61,229 bases of DNA from Gnetum montanum (GCA_015680685.1 MNCI01025357.1:370660-431888); one strand, 5' to 3'. Shown: positions 47,271 through 60,010, counted from the stretch's first letter. Numbers and translations are program-made. Notes: a model not told the origin generated them from the sequence alone.

Positions 47271-48202
47271 TGATGAAGTGCTAAATGGTCGATGTGTTTA
47301 CTAGGCCACGTATAAGGGACCCCGTATACCCAACTACATCGATGCAGCCCCATATACATGACCGCGTTGATGTGGCTCCATCGACACATCCTTCCATGTG
47401 TCGATGTGGCCCCGTTTACGCAGTGTCTAGTTCAACCTATAAATAAGTGGGCTCCTGCCACACTTAGGTACCTTTTTGGTAGTTGTAGTGAAGCTCTTGC
47501 AGTTTGTTTTTGTGAGAGTTATAATATTTTCCAAGTGCCCATAGTAGGTGTAAAAAAGGTATCTAGCTCTTTATTCGATTGTTGATGTACCTAAGCCCAT
47601 TGGCATGAATGGCAATGAAGATGAGCTTTTCAAGCATTCCTTGTAGAAATTGGACTTAGTCATTTCTATGCATTTATAGTTTAATATTTATATGCTTTAA
47701 TCATTCATTAAGTTCATGTTGTTATTATTTTAATCACTCTTGCTCTTTTATAGTTCGTAGAAACCATAAGTATGACCATCTCGAACGTAAACCTAACACT
47801 TGGCAACCAAGCAACGCTTAACGTCTGGTAGCCCAGTAGTGGTTAGGGGATGCTCAAGACGTGCATGAAAGGTAGGATCAGATACTTATGCTAAGAAGAG
47901 TTAGGATATAGATTAGGATAATTATAGATTATATAATATTTCATTCCTTACTTTCCATTCCGAGAATTAGACGCTAGAAGATAAAGTAAAAGCCATAAAA
48001 ATCAATTGCCTCAATCTCACTTAATTATCGCAATCATAACATCACAAGTGAGGTTGGAAAGACAAAAAATATTCTAACAAAGGATTTTTCTGGTTAAGGT
48101 CTGGTGTATGCAAAGTGCTTACAGTCTACGGAATTTGACTAAGTCGCGTGTGAACGCCGGTGATTTTCATGGTTGGGCGTAGGGGTACCTAGCCACTCAT
48201 CA
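47271..48202 (+). repeat. 5' LTR of element V
   Basis: 932 bp. U3 has CCCCGTATACCC and CATATACATGACCGC motifs, TATA is at 47438-47445 (TATAAATA), and it ends ACTCATCA. Confidence 0.9.
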
Positions 48203-48203
48203 T

Positions 48204-48222
48204 TGGCATTGTTGTTGGGGAC
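48204..48222 (+). promoter_or_regulatory. Primer-binding site of element V (tRNA-Asp type)
   Basis: TGGCATTGTTGTTGGGGAC, one base after the LTR, differs from the tRNA-Asp site only by C-to-T type changes plus the last base. Confidence 0.7.
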
Positions 48223-48366
48223 TATTAGTCTTACATGTGTCATTTAACCTTAGCAATATTATCATTCATGTTGTTGGAATGAACCCAGGATAGTGAAATT
48301 TATGCATGCTAGGAAGACTAAGTAAAAAGTAAGGTACACCGATTAGTGGGTCATCTAACATCCAAC

Positions 48367-49545
48367 ATGTCTTCTTCTCACAGGCGAGATGAATCCAACC
48401 CACCAATGCCACAAGAATGTCAAGTGGTTTACACTCATCTAGATGAATGTGTACCCAACTTCACCTTCATCCTACATCAGGATGAACATTCGTGATGGCG
48501 GGACATGGAAGGCAACATCATACTACTGCCTAACTGATTGGCTACTGGAATGTTGTTTCACAATCTTGCTAGACTAGGCATCTAGGACCACGGTGTGGAG
48601 TACATCATGGAGGACCATGAATACCGAGACTATTGTTCCACTAAGGCCCAACAAGCATGAGACCAACATCAGGTAGAATAATATGAACACATGAAGGGGA
48701 AATAGTTTAGTAACCCCTTATTCTTGCAAGGGCTACAGGATGATGGGAAACCTATCTTTCATGATTCCCATTTAGCCAAACTTCCTCTGGGGCATTAGAT
48801 CATTTAGTCCATCATCCAGAACAAGAAACCAAGTGACTAGGATCCCCAAGGGGATGGAGGATCATGTAGGAGAAGTCATGGCTCAAGCAAAGATGGGTAG
48901 GAAGATCGAGGCCACCATCAGAGTAGAGGGGGAGATCGACACTAGAGCAGTGATGACTCCTCTCCTTATTCTCCATCCTCTCACTCCCCTCTACCTTCAC
49001 CTAGTTCAAACTTTAATCATAACCGTGGTAGAATGAAGTGAGGTGATGGTGGTCGTAAGGATCGAAGGGAATGACATGAGGAAGCATGTGACCAGTCACA
49101 CGAAGCTCACCACCATGAAAAGAGAGGCAACCAAAATCATCATAGACATTGTGGTCCTCAGTAGGACTATGACTCGAATGAGCCATTGTTGGCTACTTGA
49201 AGCATGCTTCATATCACCGAGCTAGTTCAAATACCTAGCAGGCATTTGAAAGATAGCCGAATCAAATGCATTGACATGAACAATATCCCCAAGTTTGAAG
49301 GGGGGTACAATTGTGATCTGCAAACTCACCTGCAAGTGTTCTATGATGCGTTCACCCTATAGAACATCGACAATGATTGGCAAAATCTTAAGTTATTTCC
49401 TTGCATACTCATCAAGGAAGCGAAAAGCTCGTACTAGTCTTTGGAACTGAAATCAATTAGAAGATGGAGTACGATGCTGGAGATCTTCAACGACAAGTAT
49501 CAAACCTACTCCAGAGTAGCGAATCTGAGATGTCATCCCATGGAG
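48367..49545 (+). pseudogene. Gag remnant of element V
   Basis: Heavily broken. The recognisable block starts at ATG 49276 with MNNIPKFEGGYNCDLQTH and includes LKLFPCILIKEAK and RRWSTMLEIFNDKYQTY, closely parallel to 3461-3700 of element I. The gag C-terminus is missing: within about 20 bp after VANLR the sequence enters protease in another frame, so a deletion joined the two. The upstream part (48367-49270) has only short frames. Confidence 0.6.
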
Positions 49546-49936
49546 AGACTGGTTGCTTATTCTAGATTTGGGGTTAGGATTCAATTTGATTTCACATGAC
49601 ATGAATAAGAATTGGAACCTACCCCCATTAAAGAAGAGCAACGTTCAACTCGAACTGGCATACCAATCCATCACTATTTCCTTGGGATTGGTGGAGGACA
49701 TTGTGATCACCATTTGTGGGTGGTCCTATCCTACTGATTTCCTTGTCATCCATGTTGAAAATTGCAAGGGAAACTTTCCAATCATAATGGGAAGAGCCTG
49801 GCTGAGCACAATGGATGCAAGACTAGGACTCCGAGATCTTTCCCTCGAAATTTCAAAGAAAAATCCTTTTGGGAAGATCGAGAAGAAGTGTGTTCCATGC
49901 ATCGCGTACAATGATTCCATATGCAACTGTGTGTAG
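49546..49936 (+). pseudogene. Aspartic protease of element V
   Basis: The frame reads LILDLGLGFNLISHDM (active site, with Leu for the usual Ser/Thr/Cys), VQLELAYQSITISLGLVEDI, YPTDFLVIHVE and FPIIMGRAWLSTMDA (the ILGRPWL position). This is the Athila-type protease pattern. It ends with CVPCIAYNDSICNCV. It lies between the gag scar and RT. Confidence 0.7.
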
Positions 49937-50369
49937 CAGCTATGGTCCACTAAGCAGACATCTATTCAAGCATGCACGCACTCAGTCTACCAAGGACTTG
50001 CAAGTCCAACAATGCCTGTACGCAGTAGCCACAACTCAAGAAGGCATCCAGTGGCTAACTGTTAATCCTGCTAGTAGCACTCTATGCATGGAACCATTTG
50101 AGGAGCTTGTACGATCCTACATAGAAAGCATGGACCATTTGGAAGAGGTTCATCAACAAGAATCCACTGTTGATCACCATGATGATTGGGGAAAGTTGCA
50201 AATCCCTGAAAGTTTCAAATAAGAGCCGTTGGAACTCAAACCCTTACTGGCCCACCTAGAATATGCATTTTTGTAGAATGGGAAACCACTAATTATCAAT
50301 GCCATCGTTGCTCCTAAACAGAAGAAGAAATTGCTAAAGGTGGTAAACAAATGGGAAGCTGCTTTTGCA

Positions 50370-51590
50370 TGGTCATATCTTGAGTTAATGGGAGTGGATC
50401 CCAGGGTTTGCCAACATCAGATTTATATCGATCCCTCCATGAATCCATGAAGGTAACCACAAAGGTAATTGAACCCCAAATTGAAGCATGTCATCAAAGA
50501 TGAAATTGAGCAGTTGCTAAAAGTAGGGTTCATCTACTCTATTGCCAATAGCAAATGAGTCAGTCCACTCATTATTGTGCCAAAGAAGGGTGGCAAATGG
50601 AGGGTCTATATAGATTTCCAATTGCTCAACATGGCTACCTTCAAAGATCACTTCCTACTCCCATTTGTGGACCAAGTGTTGGATACCATTGTGGGGCATC
50701 GTTATTACAGCTTTTTGGATGGTTATAGTGGCTATAACCAAATCCAAATTACGCTAGAGAACTAGGCCAAGAAAACCTTCACAAGTCCCTGGGGAACTTT
50801 TGCATACAAAAAGATGCCTTTTGGCCTGTGTAATGCACCTGCCACTTTCCAACGCCTTTTCCTCAACATCTTCCAGAAGAAAATTGGCAATGGGGTAGAA
50901 GTCTTCATGGATGACTTCTCTACCTATGGGGCCACATTTGATCAAGTCTTGAACTGCCTTGAGCAAGTTCTAAAAAGATGTGTGGACACTAACCTACGAG
51001 TCAACTAGTAGAAAATCCACTTAATGATCTAGGAGGGCATTGTGCTGGGACATCATATTTTACAAATAGGGATTAGTGTGGATCCTGATAAAATCAGGGT
51101 CATCCAAAGAATCACCCGGCAACTAAGCACTGTAAAAGATGTTCGATCATTCCTTGGCCACATTAGTTACTACCGGTGCTTCATCAAAAATTTCTCAAAA
51201 ATCGCCAAGCCATTGGTGGAACTCATGAAGAAAGATGTTCCATTCATCTAGACCAAGGAATGTGAATTTGCATTCCAAACACTTAAATAGAAACTTGTAA
51301 AGACTCTAGTTCTACAAGCACCTAATTGGTCTAGACCCTACCACATCATGACGAATGCATCCAACTATGCATTGGGAGTCGTGCTTACACAGTGTGATGA
51401 TAAAAAACATCCATACTATATTCACTATGCAAGTAGTAGCATTGTGGGTTCCCAACTTAATTACACCACCACTAAAAAGGAGTTGATGGCAGTGGTGTTC
51501 ACCTTGGAAACATTTCGACACTATGTGCTCGGGTACAAGGTGTTCATGCATACCGACAACAATTCCATCTAGTTCCTAATGAAAAAACAA
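50370..51590 (+). pseudogene. Reverse transcriptase and RNase H of element V
   Basis: One frame (50577 to about 51590) carries VPKKGGKWRVYIDFQLLN, SFLDGYSGYNQIQI, MPFGLCNAPATFQR, the active site VFMDDFSTYG, then LGHHILQIGISVDPDKI and LGHISYYRCFIKNFSKIA. RNase H follows: TNASNYALGVVL, YASSSIVGSQLNYTTTKKELMAVVF, then TDNNSI. Stops at 50763, 51009-51014, 51249, 51288 and 51570 fall on expected Gln, Trp or others. A frameshift near 51590 leads into the next segment. Confidence 0.85.
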
Positions 51591-51599
51591 TGGTGAATC

Positions 51600-53105
51600 C
51601 CCATATCATATGATGGCTAGTGATTCTTCAAGAATTTGACCTCAACATGGTAGATCGGAAGGGAACCAAGAATGTGGTTGCTGACCACTTGTCTCGGTTA
51701 CGATGGGAGGACATAAAAGAGGAGGAGCCCCTCTTTGACCAATTCCCTGATGAACTTCTCTTCGTGGTAGCAGTTAATCTACAGGTGCCCAAGGAATCAC
51801 CTTAGTTTAGCCACATCCTCACCTACCTCACAACTTAGGAATTTTCAAAGGAGTGAAACCATCGGTTGAAACAACAGTTTCTCCATAAGGCCAAGCATTT
51901 CATGGAAATCAATGGTCACCTTTACAAGGTGTGCATAAATGGCCTAGTTCAATGGTGTGTCCCTGATGATGATACACTGCACGTCCTCCAAGATGCTCAC
52001 AAGGGCCCTTATGGGGGCCACTATGTTGGACGATGCATAGCCATTAAAATCCTACTTGCAGGAGATTACTAGCCCACAATCTTCAGGGATGCATAATGGT
52101 TTTCATGCTCCTGTGAATGATGCCAGAGAGACGGTGGGATGACTACATGATTGGAGGGACCTCTACAGTGGATCCAACAACTAGAGCCCTTCAACATCTG
52201 GGGCATTGACTTCATGGATCCCATCACACCCCTGTCCAACGGGAAGGTGTATATCATCATCGTCGTGGACTACTACACAAAGTGAATAGAGGCAACAACT
52301 GTCATCAACTATTCATCAAACATTGCTGCATGATTTATCCAACAAAAAATCATCAACAGGTTTGGATTGTCATGTACACTCATCTCAGACAATGGAACAT
52401 ATTTCACGGGCGTCACTTTTCGTAAACTCATGCAACACTTGGGGGTTACCCATAAATTTACAACACCTTATCACCCCCAAGCCAACGGGCAGGCTGAAGT
52501 CACCAATAGGGAGATCACCAAAATTCTTACTCAAACCATTAGTAAATATAGGAGAGACTGGAGCACCAAACTTAATGATGCCCTCTAGGCCTATCGCTCC
52601 ACTTGGAAACTTCCTATAGGTTACTCTCCCTATGAGTTAGTGTACAGTAAGCTACCAAAACTCCCAATCTAGATAGAACTCTGGACACTATCCACAGCCA
52701 GTGACTTAGGTCTTGACCTACTACTAGCGCAACACGAACAACTAATCAACCTAAGTGTGCTAGATGAGAATTACTTAGTGGCCTTGTCTTCAAATGAGAT
52801 CCACAACGCCTACAATAAAAAACATCATGATCTTAGGATTTAGAAGGTAACATTTCGATGTGGAGATAAGGTGCTTTATTGGAACCCCACACACATACCA
52901 CAACTGATCAAGTTTCAAAAACTATGGGAGGGTCCATACATTTTCTTCAAAACCTTTCCATCCAGGGCCTTTCTTATACACAAACCTGAGGACCCCACTA
53001 GAATGTAGCTGGTCAATCGGCAACAATTAAAACCTTTCTGTGAACTCCATCTAACCAGTGCTACTGCCTTATCATCACCAGGACAACCTTGCTCCATTTT
53101 TTGTA
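51600..53105 (+). pseudogene. RNase H end and integrase of element V
   Basis: Continues as LQEFDLNMVDRKGTKN and VADHLSRL (RNase H end), then a zinc region (HKGPYGGHYVG, with damaged Cys part), core GIDFMDPI, ISDNGTYFTG and ANGQAEVTNREITK, so Asp, Asp and Glu are all present. C-terminal: FRCGDKVLYWNP and KLWEGPYIF. At least ten stops, mostly at Trp, Arg or Gln codons. No chromodomain is seen. It is the best-preserved integrase core in the window by catalytic residues, yet clearly non-functional. Confidence 0.8.
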
Positions 53106-54690
53106 TCTCCTCCTTTCCACCCAGTCATGGGGAAGACCGTCCTCCATGCTAATCCATCCTACCAAGCTTCCCATTGTTTTTGAAATTTTTTGTTTTGTAC
53201 TCTTTTTGTTTTTGAACATCATTCGTAGATTTGTTGATTCTTACTAACTTTTTCTTTCTTTAATTACTTTTCCATTTCTTTGTCGATTATTTATTCATAT
53301 GTATGTATTTAAATTTCAATTGGTTGTTGATCAGTCATCTTATTGTCATCAAGTGTCTGGCACGACTGGCTTTCGTTGCGATGGGTCGGGTGAAATAGTC
53401 CACCTAGTTCATCTCGCTCCTACCCTCACATTGTTGTCTTTGGACTTTACATCTATTTTCATCTCAATAAATCTGTAGTGAGTCCACATCATCCACCCAT
53501 TCACCCACTCCATGGTTTTCCTTCCATTGCAAACATGCAACCCCTTCACTTAAAAACATTTTAATTAATTTGTGACTTGTATAGTTCCTAGACTCGAGGA
53601 TGACCCAATGATTTGAATCGGGTGTGACTTCAAGGGGACTGCAACATTCGTCATCCTCTTTTGTCCCTTGGGTTGCCATTGTGTCCTTACATATTTCTTA
53701 CCACTCCACGTTCTTCTCTACAAGGAAGTTCCTAGGCACTTTGACCTTGCATAGTGTGGTCCTCATTGCAAAAATTCAAAAAAAAAAACAAACAAACAAA
53801 CATGAGGATTCAAAGCACACCCTTTGGTTGAATGCATGAAACCAAGCATGGGTCTTTGCATGGTGTGGTTTCCACGAAAGAACAAGAAAATGAAAAATAA
53901 AATCATAACTATGTGGCAATTCAAAGCACACCCTTAGGCCACCTCTTATGGGCCACCCAAACTAGTTATGAGACTCACTTTGTCCCCTCTAACTTAGTCC
54001 TGTTTCACTTCCTTCTTCTCACACCTATTGGAGTGGTGGTTTTCTATGGGTGCACTCTACTACTTGGTGGATGGATGAAGCTTCACTTGTTGCTATGATG
54101 TCACTGTATGTGGATGGTTTTGGCTCTGAACTCAAGAAAGGTCCTACCTAGTCATTTAACCACAACATCACATGGGGTTTCATGTGCCCAATGATCAGAA
54201 TTCCAATCCTCTCATCTCTCTCTTCCCCCATTTCTCTCCATCACTCACCTCACTGCTTATCTTATGTTTTGAATGGTTGTCATGATTTCCATGTACTTCT
54301 AATGCCTTAGAAGGATCTCATGGGTGGGGGTATTAACTTGCAAGCACCATTTCTTAACCCTAAGGCCCATAGACTCTGGTGTTGGGGATCTGCAAGGGCT
54401 ATTATGGCTACCACCTGCTATGGGAAGGACCCACTTACATATCCATGGTTCTTCTTGTTAGTCACCCATCCTTTTGATTTCATGGTTGATTGTTTTCATA
54501 CTTCCATTACCCGATTTCTTCTTCACAGAGTTCTTTTTTCCCATGTTCCCCTACCTTTGGCTCTTTTTCTAGCCCAATTTACCTTCCTCTTGACCTCCGT
54601 GGCATTCCCGATCTCTCATGCTCTTCAACTACCCAAATTTGACATTTTTTATTGATTTTTTGGGCTTCCTTTTGACAGGTCAATGTTGCT
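53106..54690. other. Spacer between pol and internal promoter of element V
   Basis: T-rich and C/T-rich sequence without supportable coding content. Repeated phrases such as GCACACCCTT(T/A)GG and CATGGTGTGG/CATAGTGTGG occur at about 53745-53930. The ORF at 54320-54655 has no recognisable domain. Confidence 0.5.
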
Positions 54691-54950
54691 CAATGGGTGA
54701 GACCCCTTGCATATACGGGGCCTTGTATACATAACCCCTTGCGTATACATGGCCGCATATATGCAGCCCCGTCAACATAGCACAAAAACATTATATATAC
54801 CTTGGTTATGCCTCATACTTAGCTCATTCTACACACAAATTGGGAGGGATATTTTTCATTTTTTCTGCCTCAACTCTTCTTCCAAGCACTTACATTGTCC
54901 ACTGCGCATCCTAACCTACCTATCCTTCCCATCTTTCGCAACCAGAGGTA
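54691..54950 (+). promoter_or_regulatory. LTR-like internal promoter and leader before ORF3
   Basis: 54691-54780 resembles the LTR U3: CATATACGGGGCC, GTATACATAACCCC, GCGTATACATGGCCGC and ATATGCAGCCCCGTC (compare 47310-47370). TATATATA is at 54792-54799. A donor-like CCAGAG|GTATGC at 54947/54948 and an acceptor-like GATTATAG at 55201-55208 would remove a 5'-leader intron just before ATG 55209. This suggests ORF3 is made from its own transcript. Confidence 0.5.
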
Positions 54951-55208
54951 TGCTCTTAGTCATGGGGGGGTGAGGCCTATTAGGAATCAATTAGTTGATT
55001 AAGACTTCACACCTCTTAAGGGAAGAAACATAAACAATAGTTTAAACTTATCCTTTATTATTTTTGGTTTTAACCCATCAACTAATACTCTAGGGGAATT
55101 AATGAGATGCATGTGCCAGTACCATAACTTAGTCAAACTGAGAAGGTATATGAGGGCCATTTTGAGCAGCTTGTGCATAATCTAATTAGTGGTTACGGTT
55201 GATTATAG

Positions 55209-58054
55209 ATGGCACCGAATGGGACAAGCATCCATGAACGGTAAGGGGACAAGGCGTGCAGCATCCAGAGCACACAAAGGGCTCTCATGCAACCAGCCCC
55301 CTCCGTGAAGGACCTGATGTGGAATCTGTTCATTAGATTCCTGAAGAGGAGATTCCCAGCGAGCAATCGCAAGGGGATGAAACTCCGAGGATAGTGCCAC
55401 AGCTTGAGGTCACCCTAACCCAAGCATGTCTTGATGCTATCAAGCCATGAGAAGTGCAACAAATGATCATACATGAGTTAAACTTTGGACCATTTCTCGA
55501 GAATGCACCAGAAGATGTGAAGCTTTAATTGCAAAATTCTCCTATGTGGCCAATCATCACAACCAGTGGTGAATGGTACTTAGGAGAGACCTATCTCTTC
55601 CAGATAAATTGGCAACCAGGGTCTAGAGTAAGACTTAAGGACATCTATGTCTCTTACTTTGCAGAAGCAATTGCACAAACTCTAGGGTTGCCAGAGACCA
55701 GAGTAGATGTGGCGGAGATCCTGAAGCAAGCTAATCCCAAGGTAAAAGGGAAGTGGATCAGGCAGTGTTATGGGGTAGATTGTAAAGATTTCGACACTCT
55801 AACCACCACGGAGAGAATGTATTCAAAGATTGCATCTTACCACCTGAACCCAACGATGAGACCTAGTAAAATCACTACCTTCTCCACTCGTGCATGTTCT
55901 GCCTTAAGTGGGAAATTCCCAATGATCCTACCACAATTGTTATTCTTGGAAATTGAAAAGAAGTTCATTGAAAGCAAACATGGAAGGCAGGCTCTCCCCT
56001 TTCCCTGCCTAATTAGAAAGTTATGCAAACGGGCAAGGATAGCACGATATGTCAACGATACACTCCAGCACGCCCCGATTTCCTCATGGAGGGAAATGAT
56101 GAAGGATAGGACTCCAGCCACTACAAAAATTGAGGAGGAGTAGCAACCACCATCACCACCTGCACAAAAAACAAGGTTGGATTCACAAACCATCATAGAG
56201 CACATATGCAAAATCCAACAATCGCTCTTGAACCAACAAGAGAAATCTAGAAGGACAGGTGGAGGAGAAGATCCTTCAGTCTATCGCCCTGTGATGAGCC
56301 ATCTAGAGCAGGTGGCTCACTTAGTAAATCTATTAGAAAGAGCAAGGCTGATTTTTTCTATCACCCAAATGTAGGTACCCAAGAGAACTGATCCTAGTGT
56401 CCAGGAGGTAATGGTATCCACATAACAGTTATTTCCTGAAATTTTAGGAAATGCAGCTACTTTCTTGGTATGCTTGGAAGATGGCGAAGGGGCGATAGTC
56501 TTGGTGATTTAGCACAAAGGACAAGAGGTTTTGGCCAAAGTGGTTGCTGACATGATCGCTACGGTCCTCAACGCACCAGCGGCACCTATACCAGACGTAC
56601 ATGGACTTGAAGACATATAGGCATCTGTCGAGACTTCACGTAGTAGGATCGATGCAGCCCAACATGAAGAACTGTTGGACCGACTAGTGGGAACTGGACA
56701 ACTGCTTCTGGATGTCTTCAACCTTCCAGAAAACATCACTACAACCCAGTTGGAGCTGCTCTTAGCAAGGGGTAGGAGTCTCATCTTGGAAGGGCAACTT
56801 GAAGCTTCTCAAGCTATTTTTCAATGCTTGGCGACAAAAGTTACTTAATTAAGAACCCAACTTTCCGATCTAACTCTCCTCAACCATGAGCTCACAAAAG
56901 ATGAAGCTTTTCCACAGTTTCAGGTTAAACTTCAAATAGTTGAGAATCAGCGAGAGTCGGTAATCCTTGATAAGTCCTTGGCAAATGCTCATGCATATCA
57001 TTTGAACAAGGACTTGGTAGAGGTTTGTCAAGTTGACCGCAGAGGTTCATCGCCTGTGCAATGTTGGTACTAAAAATGAACACATTAAAAGCTTTCTTAA
57101 CCAAAAACAAGAAGAGCTAGTTAGGGGAATACTAATGTGAGGAGGTTGGCCACTGAGAATCGAAATCTATCTATGGAGGAGGTTCGAGCCTTGCAACAGA
57201 AATCAGCCATTGAAATCGCCACCTAGAAGAACGAAGCCCTCAAGTTTGAAAAAGTTAAGAATCATTACAGGGACCAGGTGGGATTACAAAAGAAAGTGAA
57301 TGAGAAACAGATTCAAGTCGCAAAGGCTAAGATGAACCAAGTTCTCCAGCAACTCCGAGAAGGAGGCGAGATATGGCAACCTATCTTTGATGGGTTGAAT
57401 GCCTACAACTAGGCTGAGATCCACCTCAAGGGACTATAGATTGAGGAAATAATAGAATACATGGAGTTGGCCAACCTTCGCTATGCAAATCTGGCTATGC
57501 TAATAGTTGGGAGACCATAGTGAAAATTGGAAAAGTAAGTGGCCACCTCATATTCTTTATATGAGGGCGAGTTCCAAGCGCACAAGGTGACAAAGCAAAA
57601 ATTGGAAATAGCCAACATGAAACTCAAGGTTCTCCGTATGCATTTTGAAGGACAACGTACGATCACAGAGAACCTGGCCTATTGAATGAATGATTACCAG
57701 CAACTACACACATCAATTCGAGCATTCGACATCGAACAGAAATAGTTCGCATCCTAGTTCGTCAATTTGAAAGAACTCTTCCCTGCGCTGTCATGCCCTT
57801 GGGAAGTTCCAATCCTAGTGCACATTGGTGAAGCCGCCTAGACAGTGAACGATTGCAGAAGCAAGGAAAAATTGAGGGCCCTCTTGGAGGCTTTCCGGTT
57901 GCCTCTAAAAGTTGCAGCTATTGTAGGGCAGCCATCGTTTGTGCCACCACCACCACATGGGCTAGAGGCTAGTGAAGGTCCATCAGAACCATCACCTCCA
58001 AGGATGGTGTCATCTTCTCCAGCAATTTTTCACATCTTTCAACATGGAAGATAA
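55209..58054 (+). pseudogene. ORF3 of element V: env-position protein with coiled-coil tail
   Basis: About 2.85 kb. The first ATG (55209) closes after 11 codons, so an early indel is likely. The main frame then runs from about 55226 through 55529-56143 to about 57060, and a shifted frame continues to FQHGR at 58054. The 204-codon block has WQPGSRVRLKDIYVSYFAE, RPSKITTFSTRACSALSGKF and RQALPFPCLIRKLCKRARI, the style of the plant transposon/env-like domain of Athila elements (moderate confidence). The rest is Lys/Glu/Gln-rich with long coiled-coil stretches (LKFEKVKNHYRDQVGLQKKV) and a Pro/Ser-rich end. I see no clear signal peptide or membrane anchor. Confidence 0.6.
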
Positions 58055-58241
58055 CCCAGGACCATTAGGGTGTTCAATTTTGTCTCTGAACACCACCATT
58101 TTTGTAGTTTTCCTTCTCTATACACTCGGGCACATAGCATATCATGTGTGTGTGTGTCATGTATCAAGTCATGTTTGTTGTAATAAAGAGTCCATACCTT
58201 CCAAATTGTACAAGAACTCGAGGATGAGTTTTTACTCAGTT

Positions 58242-58250
58242 ATGGGGGTA
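58242..58250 (+). promoter_or_regulatory. Polypurine tract of element V
   Basis: ATGGGGGTA directly before the 3' LTR start TGATGAAG. Confidence 0.6.
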
Positions 58251-59136
58251 TGATGAAGTGCTAAACGATTGATGCGTTTACTAGGCCGCATATATAGGAC
58301 CCCGTATATGCGACCGCATCGACACATCCTTCATGGGTCAACATGGCCCCGTTTACGTGGCGTTTATTTCAGCCTATAAGTAAGTGGGCTCCTGCCACAC
58401 TTAGGTACCTTTTTGGCAGCTGTAGTGAAGCTCTTACAGTTTGTTTCTGCGAGAGTTATAATATTCTCTAAGTGCCCATAGTAGGTGTAAGAAAGGTATC
58501 TGACTCTTTATTCAAGCGTTGTACTTGAGCCCATTGGCGTGAACGACAATAAAGATGAGCTTTTCAAGAATTCCTTGTAGCAATTATACTTAGTCATTTC
58601 TATGCATTTATAATTTAATATTTATATGCTTTAATCATTCATTAAGTTCCTGTTGTTATTATTTTAATCACTCTTGCTCTTTTATAGTTCATAGAAACCA
58701 TAAGTACGACCATCTCGAACATAAACCCAACACTTGGCAACCCAGCAACGCTTAACGTCTAGTAGCCCAGTAGTGGTTAGGGGATGCTCAGGATGTGCAT
58801 GAAAGGTGGGATCAGATACTTATGCTAAGAAGAGTTAGGATATAGATTAGGATAATTATAGATTACATAATATTTCATTCCTTACTTTCCATTCCAAGAA
58901 TTAGATGCTAGAAGATAAAGTAAAAGCCATAAAAATCAGTTGCCTTAATCTCACTTAACCATCACAATTAGAACATCACAAGTGAGGTTGGGAAGACAAT
59001 GACCATTCTAAAAAATGGTTTTTCTGGTTAAGGTTTGGTTTATGCAAAGTGCTTACAGTCTACAGAATTCGACCGAGTTACGTGTGAACGCCCGTGATTT
59101 GCATGGTTGGGCATAGGGGTACCTAGCCGCTCATCA
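58251..59136 (+). repeat. 3' LTR of element V
   Basis: 886 bp, collinear with the 5' LTR, with a short deletion in U3 (around 58305) and TATAAGTA in place of TATAAATA (58375-58382). It ends GCTCATCA, followed by AGTGG. Confidence 0.9.
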
Positions 59137-59871
59137 AGTGGATTACACTAAGTTATGTCCAAAAAATTTCCTAAAAAAGGAATTCTAAAATTGATTTAAT
59201 AAATCCAAAGAGTCTTTAGTTTCAATACCCTTGTTAAACTTAAGTTATTACAAACCACAAGTTGCATGCTATAACCACTTAAGCAATGTCTCATGTGCCA
59301 AAAATGAATTATAAACTACCATTGAATTAATTAATAAGGGAACATTAGTTGGAGTGATGGTAAGGAACTTTTTTCACAAGTTAGATTTAAGCTTGGGCAC
59401 AACCACTCAAAAGAGGTTAGGCTTTTGCTCATCCATCGACCCTCCTAGGACCCCACCTTGGCAAGATGAGCATTGAGCCTGTAAGTGATGATCCTTTTTT
59501 TATTGAATTAATCAATACCAAAAAGTGATTTATCTTCATAAATATTATTGCTAAATTAATTAGTTTCATATTATCAATATTAGTGTAGCATTGTTATACA
59601 CAAATGATCTATGATTTGTCTTACCCATATGACTTATGGAACAAATATAAAGACCCTTTAAAATTAAGTAACTCAAAATTGTTAATATCTTAGAGACATT
59701 TCCATTTTGTACTATCATATTCCTTTACATTTACTTGGAATTTTTTTGGGGGAGTGATGATGGGAAAGGTGGGTGGTTGTTATGGTAGATCCCTAAAACC
59801 CCAAAAAAAAAAGAGAAACAAATTTTATTAATAAGCAATAATAAAACATCCACATTAGTAATATCATGTGA

Positions 59872-60010
59872 TAATGAGGTATTAGCATAGTGGTATGGGT
59901 CTTGGATTGGTAACTGCAAGTCTTAGGTTTGATTCTACTAGATAGTACTGAGTTATAAATTTCTATAAATCTTAGGGTGTACCTATGTTTCAATTATTTC
60001 AGGTTCTAAC
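59872..60010 (+). repeat. tRNA-derived SINE-like copy 1
   Basis: A-box-like TTAGCATAGTGG (59882-59893) and B-box-like GGTTTGATTC (59926-59935), then a body GAGTTATAAATTTCTAT ... CAATTATTTCAGGTT. It is nearly collinear with the next copy. Confidence 0.65.

Larger units (their letters stand above)
47271..59136 (+). mobile_element. Element V: Athila-like retrotransposon with extra ORF3
   Basis: 11.9 kb, with LTRs 47271-48202 and 58251-59136 (TGATGAAG ... CTCATCA), and identical TSDs AGTGG (47266-47270 and 59137-59141). The PBS is of tRNA-Asp type. Order: gag remnant, protease, RT, RNase H, INT, a 2-kb spacer with an LTR-like internal promoter, ORF3 with a coiled-coil tail, PPT. Sense ORF3 plus tRNA-Asp PBS fit the Athila lineage. 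All frames contain stops. Confidence 0.9.

Noticed and set aside
55209-58054. ORF3 as a true viral envelope protein
   Set aside because: I see no signal peptide, transmembrane anchor or glycoprotein pattern. The long coiled coil and plant transposon-like block fit better.
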